Shown: piece after piece, positions 58,367 through 64,000 of the stretch | Layout of the letters: the number at the start of each line of letters is the position of its first letter | Numbering within the stretch: position 1 is the stretch's first letter | Assembly: GCA_012862575.1 (NCBI GenBank) | Contig: BLSF01000002.1 | Location: 1 to 64,000 of the forward strand | Length of the DNA: 64,000 nucleotides | Direction: 5' to 3' | From: Parietichytrium sp. I65-24A | Lineage: Eukaryota; Sar; Bigyra; Thraustochytrida; Thraustochytriidae | Translations under genes and position numbers: made by a program | Notes under the pieces: generated by a model | The model's database searches: none | Told to the model about the DNA's origin: nothing | The model's input: only the letters and a program-made list of their open reading frames with translations

Positions 58367-60772
58367 ATGTCGCGCATATCGCTTTCGCTGACGCGGCAGT
58401 CGTCGCAAAAGACGATGTCACCAGAAGAAAAGCAGCTGGAAAGTCTTGTGAGTGAACTAATGCACGATGCCATAGTACTCGGGATCGGGGGCACCTCCTA
58501 CGGGCTCAAATGGAGGTACGGAAGCGCTGATGACCCGCGGTATTTAACCGGAGGCTGGCTGTTTCAGGGAAGTAAGGATTTGGTGGCTCGCAAAAGGTCG
58601 AAAGGCAAACTCTGTTTCTTCATTTTGGACGACCAGGATAAGCTCCTCAGACAGTGCAAAGATGAGAGCGGTACCTACACGTACAAGACCATATCATATT
58701 CGAAGGTCCGTGATGTGCGGGCCTGCAGGTCACCGCAGGGAGTGGTGTACATCCGCATCTATGCCATCCAGGCCAGCGATTGGACAATGATGCCCATTCA
58801 AGATAGTAACATAGAAATTGTGGTTCGATGGGTCGCTGCGTTGCGCGATCGCGTTGGCCTGCTTCACCCGCAAATGAGGAGGGAAAGGGACGCTTCACTT
58901 AAAATTGCATTGTGGGCACAAAGCCTCGTAAGGATGCGTAAGGCCATGGCGAAAGCCGAACGGCGAAAAGAGAGACGACATGGCTTGCTAAACAAAATAA
59001 ACGGATACTGGTATGGGTACGAAGACACGGATTCTGAGAGGGAGGATAATGATGTGGAAGAGGACGCAGACGCGGTGAAAACTGGAGACAGCTTTCTCGT
59101 CACCTTTGTGAATGCCGTCGTTGCCGACATGTACGATAACACATTCGGGACAGTAGACCCGGGGCCGGTGCAACCAACAGGCGTCACAAAAGTTCGGCGA
59201 GCAAGCTTGTTCAAGCGCCACTCTCTCTTCAAGCCGAAAGGAATGTTTTCGTTTTCGAGAAAGCCAAGCATACTAGAGGTTGAGCGAAACGAAAGCTTTG
59301 TTCAGGACAGCTTTACACATGCCCCACTACAACACTTCGAGATTGAGGACGAGGTGTGGGAGAATGAAAGGTGGCAGTTGAAAACTGGGTGGAGTGCAAA
59401 GTCCCTGCTGCCCACTGACAGACCAGCGTATACTGACCGCATTGGTCGACTAGGATGGGATTCGTTGGACGAGTTCCCTACACCCGAGGGCTGGGAGATC
59501 ACCCATGACTGGCAGGTCGACTTGAGCGGACAGGTGTCTGGCATGTGCGGCAAGGATGGATACACTTATGCGCTCGACTTTCCACCTCTCGACAGCGACC
59601 TTGCCAAAGGTTCTCCACGAATTAACCGCGGGCTGCGGTCAATGGTGCGACACAGGCGTTTCTTTCGGCGCAGAGTCCCAGAACGAAAGCCACGGATAGA
59701 GAGCTTTGTAATTTGGCACGGTTGGCTGGGCTGGAAATCGCATGGAACCGGCCGGTGGCACAGCAGATATTTCGCTCTCACGAGAGGGCTCAGGCTCCAC
59801 GGCCGTGTCACCGGGGTGGCTCTCTCGTTTTTCCGGTCAGAGTTCACTGAGCACCTCGAGATAATAGCAAGCAATGATTTGCAAGCTTGGAACGCTCTCA
59901 GCTCCAAACAGCTCAAGACTTTCAATTTGGACGGAGCGCTGATCCTAGAGCCAACGGCCAAACCCAATAAAGGGCCAAGGAACTACTGCTTCGAGGTCCG
60001 GGTGGCTTCTAAACAACACCCGGCACTGCTCCTTAACGCGGAAGGCGCGTTGGGAAAGGAGAACTGGGTTGCAGCAATTAACCACGCGGTGAAAGATCAG
60101 GTGAATAGATTTACTCTGACCAAAAGCCTGGAGCTGGGCAAAACGGGTCCTTTCGCGGACATTCCGCAGTACGAGAACGCCATTCTGGACCGCCTTTTGC
60201 CCGTGCCTGTTGACCTGGCTTACGATTTGCTCTTCTTCGACAAAGAGTTCGAGTCCACCTTTACAACGGCGTGCAATTTCACTGTCAAGGATTATGAACC
60301 GTGGACCAACGGGAAAATGAAAGGCTCTCGACGCAAAATCGTTTACCTCGACAAAAAGCGGTCACATTTCATCTTCAAACAGAAGATCATCCGCTACGAG
60401 CGCAAGGAGGGCTATCAAGTGGACATGACTATACAAAGTCCCCAAGCAGCCTGGGGCAATATTTATCAGGACGAGATCCGAGTCATTCTGTCTGACTGGA
60501 AGAATAAATTTGCGCGGTTGTGCATCACGCACCGTGTCCACTTGCGTTCCGAAGACGAAAACGTCAGGACGTTTGTGGAGTCCAATGCCAGAAGCGTTAT
60601 CTTGGAACTCTTCACCGAGAGATGGCTTCCGCTCGTTACCAAAACGCTCAAGGCCAAGCGCGCGAAAGAAGAAGAGCGCACGTTTCAGCTCACTCTTTCC
60701 TCTCCCACGGGCATTGCTTACCGCGTTAACAGATCCGAGCAGCAGCTCCGCGCAGACGGCTATTTGTACTGA
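58367..60772 (+). CDS. PH-DysF-PH-VASt lipid-handling protein, 801 aa
   Basis: Four modules can be seen. Residues about 30-165 form a PH-like fold ending in the helix IVVRWVAALRDRVG. A basic IQ-like helix (LWAQSLVRMRKAMAKAERRK) follows. Residues about 323-440 fit the dysferlin/Pex30 DysF fold: EVWENERWQ, then the WEITHDWQVDL pair of Trp, then GYTYALDFPPL. Residues about 445-575 are a second PH domain (HGWLGWKSHGTGRWHSRYFALT, ending ENWVAAINHAV). Residues about 598-758 fit VASt, the StAR-like sterol-binding domain (LLPVPVDLAYDLLFFD, NFTVKDYEPW). No transmembrane segment is present. By family analogy it senses membranes through DysF/PH and moves or binds a lipid, perhaps sterol. Confidence 0.82.
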   Translation: MSRISLSLTRQSSQKTMSPEEKQLESLVSELMHDAIVLGIGGTSYGLKWRYGSADDPRYLTGGWLFQGSKDLVARKRSKGKLCFFILDDQDKLLRQCKDESGTYTYKTISYSKVRDVRACRSPQGVVYIRIYAIQASDWTMMPIQDSNIEIVVRWVAALRDRVGLLHPQMRRERDASLKIALWAQSLVRMRKAMAKAERRKERRHGLLNKINGYWYGYEDTDSEREDNDVEEDADAVKTGDSFLVTFVNAVVADMYDNTFGTVDPGPVQPTGVTKVRRASLFKRHSLFKPKGMFSFSRKPSILEVERNESFVQDSFTHAPLQHFEIEDEVWENERWQLKTGWSAKSLLPTDRPAYTDRIGRLGWDSLDEFPTPEGWEITHDWQVDLSGQVSGMCGKDGYTYALDFPPLDSDLAKGSPRINRGLRSMVRHRRFFRRRVPERKPRIESFVIWHGWLGWKSHGTGRWHSRYFALTRGLRLHGRVTGVALSFFRSEFTEHLEIIASNDLQAWNALSSKQLKTFNLDGALILEPTAKPNKGPRNYCFEVRVASKQHPALLLNAEGALGKENWVAAINHAVKDQVNRFTLTKSLELGKTGPFADIPQYENAILDRLLPVPVDLAYDLLFFDKEFESTFTTACNFTVKDYEPWTNGKMKGSRRKIVYLDKKRSHFIFKQKIIRYERKEGYQVDMTIQSPQAAWGNIYQDEIRVILSDWKNKFARLCITHRVHLRSEDENVRTFVESNARSVILELFTERWLPLVTKTLKAKRAKEEERTFQLTLSSPTGIAYRVNRSEQQLRADGYLY

Positions 60773-61567
60773 TTCTGATTCTTATCCTGATCCTGAGCAC
60801 ACTCCAGAGCATGCGACGGGAGGTAATTTACAGTTAAAATAACAACTCAAAGAAACCGAACAAGAATTAGGCACTGGGTTCTTATTTCAGCCCCATTCCT
60901 CCGAGTCGCTCGCCCCTCAGACGAATCCAATGTGATTCAGACTCCTTTCACTCCTGCTCATTCTCATCAACCTCATGCTGTGACTATCACGGTTAGAGCC
61001 ATCACTGTGTGTCTACTCTGTCCCCATTCTGAATTTCTGAATTCTGAAAACGAGCGACTCTATTAGTCAATAACAATAACAACACAGTACAAACTGTGAC
61101 TGATGACGCAAATACGCAAATCGCCGAATTGTTTTACTTGCTTCAGTAGGGAGCCGTAGAGAAGCGGAGGACTTGACTGAACTCCGAGTGAACGAATTGA
61201 CACACTCGCGAGACGCTGCACACAATCGCACAATCGCACAATCGCACAGTCGAACAGTCGAACAGTTGCACAGTTGCACAATCACACGCAACACTCGCGA
61301 GTTGCAGGTTGCCAACTGCTGGTCGCCGACTGAGAGAGCTCAAGTAGGAGGTCCTTCTCTGCGTCAGCAGCCGGACCGAGGAGCCAAAGGAAGAAGCGGA
61401 CTTTAGGTTAGGTGAAAGTGAAAGAGCCCGACTCTCAGACTCTCAGACTCTCTGTGGTGGGTCGGGCCTTGAAAGCTTGCGGCAGCGAGGCTAGGCAGAT
61501 GCAAGTAAGCCCGGTGGCAGGTTTTGCTCGCGAGTAGGCTGGTGAGGAGGAGCACGCTGCCTGCGCC
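60773..61567. other. Intergenic region with 8-bp minisatellite
   Basis: No gene is visible. The stretch holds CTGATTCTGATTCTTATCCTGATCCTGA just after the VASt-gene stop and the 61219-61284 minisatellite before the lipase. Confidence 0.5.
61219..61284. repeat. (CGCACAAT)n minisatellite
   Basis: About eight 8-bp units in order: CGCACAAT, CGCACAGT, CGAACAGT and TGCACAGT types. Neighbouring units resemble each other most, a sign of local duplication. It lies about 285 bp before the lipase start. Confidence 0.88.
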
Positions 61568-62368
61568 ATGAGAAAGCCAGCAGTGGTGCTCGCGCACGGC
61601 CTGGTGCACCCACTCGGGGCCGCCACGGACGTGTTCTTAAAACGGACCTACTTCAGGGTGGTGCCCATGTTCCTGCGCAGGAAAGGCTTCCGCGTGCTGG
61701 AGCCCAAGGTGTCAAACATGGGTCACGTGCGAGACAGGGCGGGTCAGCTCAAAGAGAGTATCGAGGGTTGGGATGAACGAGAGCCTGGCGAAAAGGTGTT
61801 TTTGATCTCGCACAGTATGGGAGGGCTAGACGCGAGGCACATGATTTCCAATCTAGGCGGAGACGACTTGGTGGAGACTCTGGTAACTATCGGTACGCCG
61901 CACATGGGCTGTTGCGTGGCTGACTTCATCTTGAATGAGGTGCCTCTCATGCCGGACGTTGCTGAGATCCTCGACCGCTGGGGAGTATCTGCGCAGGCAA
62001 TCAGCTGCCTTATGCAGCGAAGTGCTAGCACCTTCAACGAGAGCTGTCCTGATTCGAGCAGGGTCCGATATTTTTCGGTGTCGGGACAAAAGGGCCAAGA
62101 TCTCAAGGCCTATAACCCGATTCTTCGGCCGTCATCGAAGTACGTGTCACAGCGCGAAGGTCCGAACGACGGTATGGTTAGCGTCAAGTCATCCAAATGG
62201 GGAAAGCACTTAGGAGTCATACCTTTTGACCACATCGAACAGATTGACGAAACGTCAATTTATGAGAGAATTCTCATGGCGACCACGCTGGAGCAGAGTG
62301 CCTACGATGAGAGAAACCTTCTCTTTCATCGGGATACACCTGTCAGCATGTATTCGTCCAGTACATAG
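61568..62368 (+). CDS. Alpha/beta-hydrolase lipase, bacterial family I type, 266 aa
   Basis: The catalytic triad is visible: Ser83 in SHSMGG (81-86), Asp201 in GPNDGMVS and His222 in PFDHIEQ. HGLVHPLG near the start is the oxyanion strand-turn. The arrangement NDGMVSVKSSKWGKHLGVIPFDHIEQ closely parallels Pseudomonas/Burkholderia family I lipases (NDGLV...S-LG...H). It would hydrolyse triacylglycerol or related esters. There is no signal peptide, so it acts inside the cell, unlike the secreted bacterial enzymes. Length is near the usual 285. The ATG at 61568 is directly followed by the first strand, which supports this start. Confidence 0.87.
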   Translation: MRKPAVVLAHGLVHPLGAATDVFLKRTYFRVVPMFLRRKGFRVLEPKVSNMGHVRDRAGQLKESIEGWDEREPGEKVFLISHSMGGLDARHMISNLGGDDLVETLVTIGTPHMGCCVADFILNEVPLMPDVAEILDRWGVSAQAISCLMQRSASTFNESCPDSSRVRYFSVSGQKGQDLKAYNPILRPSSKYVSQREGPNDGMVSVKSSKWGKHLGVIPFDHIEQIDETSIYERILMATTLEQSAYDERNLLFHRDTPVSMYSSST

Positions 62369-63026
62369 CTATTTACATGAAAGTTTATTTTTCCGCAGAG
62401 GCGGGGTGGGTTCTGAAAATTACCTTCCCTCCCTTTGCTTGGGTTTGTGCATCACTATTAAAAATTTAGAAAAAGACTATTCAAGATCTTATTACCTCAA
62501 TGTCTCGATCTTCAGATTTCTTTTCGTTGCAAAAAATACAATCAGTGCACCCGAAACGCTGCTAAAAAAGTACCGAACGTCAAAATCTTGGAAGGAACGT
62601 ATTCATTTTACAATGTTGTGTGGTTCGCGGCCACGGTCGCAAAAAAAAAGGAATGACAATATTAAAAGAAAGAGAGTGAAAGAAAAGAAAGAGTTAACGT
62701 ATGGAGAGAGAGAAAGGAAGCAGGGACAGCGATGGTGAGCGGTGTACGTGCAGTACGTAGACCGCGACCAAAGAAACTACAGCCGAGACTTATGACGGAG
62801 CATGCAAAGCCAAAAGAGGCCCTTTACTGCGAGATACGGAGAGCAGTTCGGAGAAACAGGAACAACAATCGGCGCGCTGAAACAAATTTCATCTCCAGCA
62901 TTTGCCGTGCCCCATTTTAATCCACCAGAACTGTCCAGCGCGATTGGAAAAAAAGCTCTCTCAGTAAACATTCCTGTTCTCTCACATAAGCCGCGCCACG
63001 ATACTATTCATACATCCCTGGCCAGA
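62369..63026. other. Convergent 3' region, no gene seen
   Basis: This A/T- and purine-rich stretch (A9 near 62641; GAAAGA/GAGAGA runs 62665-62725) lies between the lipase stop and the stop of the last gene. Confidence 0.5.
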
Positions 63027-64000
63027 TCACGCACCGTCCATATCAAATTGAACGAGGTCGTCTTGCTCAGCTACGTCGTCTTCCTCTTCGCTCTCCTGCG
63101 AGAACATCTCCTCACCAGGTCCTTGTGTGTCTGCCAAAGAGTCGCCTTCAAGCCCTGTGTTGAGGTCTAATTGTGCCATTGCCTTGGTCATATTCTCTCC
63201 CTGTGAGCCTGCTAGCTGCTTATGTTCTTGGTCTAGTGTCTGCTGCTGCTGCGTTTGCAACGCCTGAGCATTTTCTGCCGCCTCCTCTTCTTCTTCTCTA
63301 CGTACTTGTTGCGCAAGGTACCCATGCTCCGTAGCAGACGCGCTTAAGGATCTTATCGCAGAGAAAACGCTCATGTTTTGCGGCATATTCTCCTCCAAAT
63401 CGGTTCTAGCCACTAATCCACTCCCTTCATCTAACGCGGCGAACTCATCGCTGGCATTTATTTCTTGATCACCTCCTTCGTCCTCGTCCTCATCTTCCTC
63501 ACCCTCCTCGAACAAAACGCGCTGAGACGGTTGCAATTGCTGCTGTTGTGCGGATAATTTTTCATCGTCCCAGCTCACCCTTCTGTCTCGCAAGCCTGGG
63601 GCCCGCCGCCTTGTACTCGACCGCGCCGGCATCGCCGCACCGCCACTATCTGCGCGTTCCCTGATTTGCAAGACGTGAAGAATAGGTTTTTTGCGCGACA
63701 TCATGTACCCTGGGGGTGCAGGCGCAGATCTTGCCAGGTGAGCGGGGACTCCGTCCTCATTGAATGCGGAGCGAGCTCCAGGCGACTGGGGTGGCAACTG
63801 CAGAACTGGCATGCGACTGCCTAGCATAGAAGGCGCCTTCAACGACCCGATGATTGGCGCACGTGGAGCAGGAGCCGATTGTGCAAAACCTGGAGATGAA
63901 CCGCCGACCAAATCGCTTGCGCCGGCCACATCACTCCGTCGAATCGGGATGGGTCGCGACGCCGAGCTGGCCGACGGCGACGCACCCTGATCCCCTTCCA
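63027..64000 (-). CDS. Acidic low-complexity protein, 5' end outside window
   Basis: The frame is open from the right edge to the stop at 63027; there is no ATG in it near the edge (only a GTG at 63929), so the start lies beyond 64000. At least 324 codons are visible. The chain is disordered: Ser/Ala/Pro-rich N-terminal part, a conserved-looking RRRAPGLRDRRVSWDDEKL, then acidic runs (EEGEEDEDEDEGG), Gln runs (QQQQLQ, QQQQTLDQ), and an acidic end (EEEDDVAEQDDLVQFDMDG). RRVSWDD resembles an RVxF-type PP1-docking site (K/R-V-x-F/W), a tentative hint. Otherwise unrecognised. Confidence 0.6.
   Translation of the reverse strand, partial: EGDQGASPSASSASRPIPIRRSDVAGASDLVGGSSPGFAQSAPAPRAPIIGSLKAPSMLGSRMPVLQLPPQSPGARSAFNEDGVPAHLARSAPAPPGYMMSRKKPILHVLQIRERADSGGAAMPARSSTRRRAPGLRDRRVSWDDEKLSAQQQQLQPSQRVLFEEGEEDEDEDEGGDQEINASDEFAALDEGSGLVARTDLEENMPQNMSVFSAIRSLSASATEHGYLAQQVRREEEEEAAENAQALQTQQQQTLDQEHKQLAGSQGENMTKAMAQLDLNTGLEGDSLADTQGPGEEMFSQESEEEDDVAEQDDLVQFDMDGA

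Noticed and set aside
1-64000. Search for CRISPR arrays, bacterial operons, transposases, reverse transcriptases, capsid-like or toxin-like genes
   Set aside because: No regularly spaced direct repeats with unique spacers and no protein motifs of these classes were recognised in any listed frame.

Overview
The window is nuclear DNA from a unicellular, intron-poor eukaryote. It carries single-copy housekeeping genes of clear eukaryotic type: proteasome beta-1, exocyst Sec6, eIF2A, the PP2A methylesterase PPME1, and inositol-3-phosphate synthase. Most genes are one uninterrupted reading frame. The four introns I can define are spliceosomal (GTAAG donors, CTRAY-like branch sites 18-22 nt before the AG) and all lie between 79 and 82 bp. 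Long lineage-specific proteins, TIR-like/TPR proteins and compact gene spacing would fit a stramenopile, perhaps a labyrinthulomycete (thraustochytrid). That placement is inference only; nothing here proves the lineage.

Layout, left to right. 1-8.1 kb: a small multi-pass membrane protein converges on a 2007-residue EF-hand/ankyrin protein. 8.7-15.1 kb: a TIR-like TPR protein, a DUF4396 protein, PPME1 (spliced) and a sulfotransferase. 16.4-21.7 kb: a 1737-residue type I membrane protein. 21.7-24.1 kb: a gene-free stretch with a diverged repeat array. 24.1-33.1 kb: an ABCC-type transporter (spliced), inositol-3-phosphate synthase and eIF2A (spliced). 33.8-42.9 kb: a PH/proline-rich adaptor, an orphan protein, an FHA-like/TPR protein, a tandem thioredoxin-fold protein and a second TIR-like TPR protein. 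43.8-48.1 kb: PSMB6 and Sec6 converge, with a 64-codon membrane microprotein or upstream ORF before Sec6. 49.5-53.5 kb: a divergent K+-dependent Na+/Ca2+-exchanger-like protein (spliced) and a 5'-nucleotidase family phosphoesterase. 55.4-64 kb: a small membrane protein, a PH-DysF-PH-VASt protein, a bacterial-type lipase and the 3' part of an acidic low-complexity protein that runs off the right edge.

The genes do not form operons. They are independent units in alternating convergent and divergent pairs. A loose lipid/membrane theme (inositol synthase, ABC transporter, DysF-VASt protein, lipase, exocyst, exchanger-like protein) may be chance. The most interesting items are the PH-DysF-PH-VASt architecture, the exchanger-like protein that appears to have lost its ion-coordinating residues in both alpha repeats, the two TIR-like/TPR proteins that differ at the usual catalytic Glu position, the microprotein in front of Sec6, the very narrow intron length, and a 9-mer (TGACTGTGA) that occurs seven times, only between genes. 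I recognised no tRNA or rRNA gene, CRISPR array, transposon or viral fossil.
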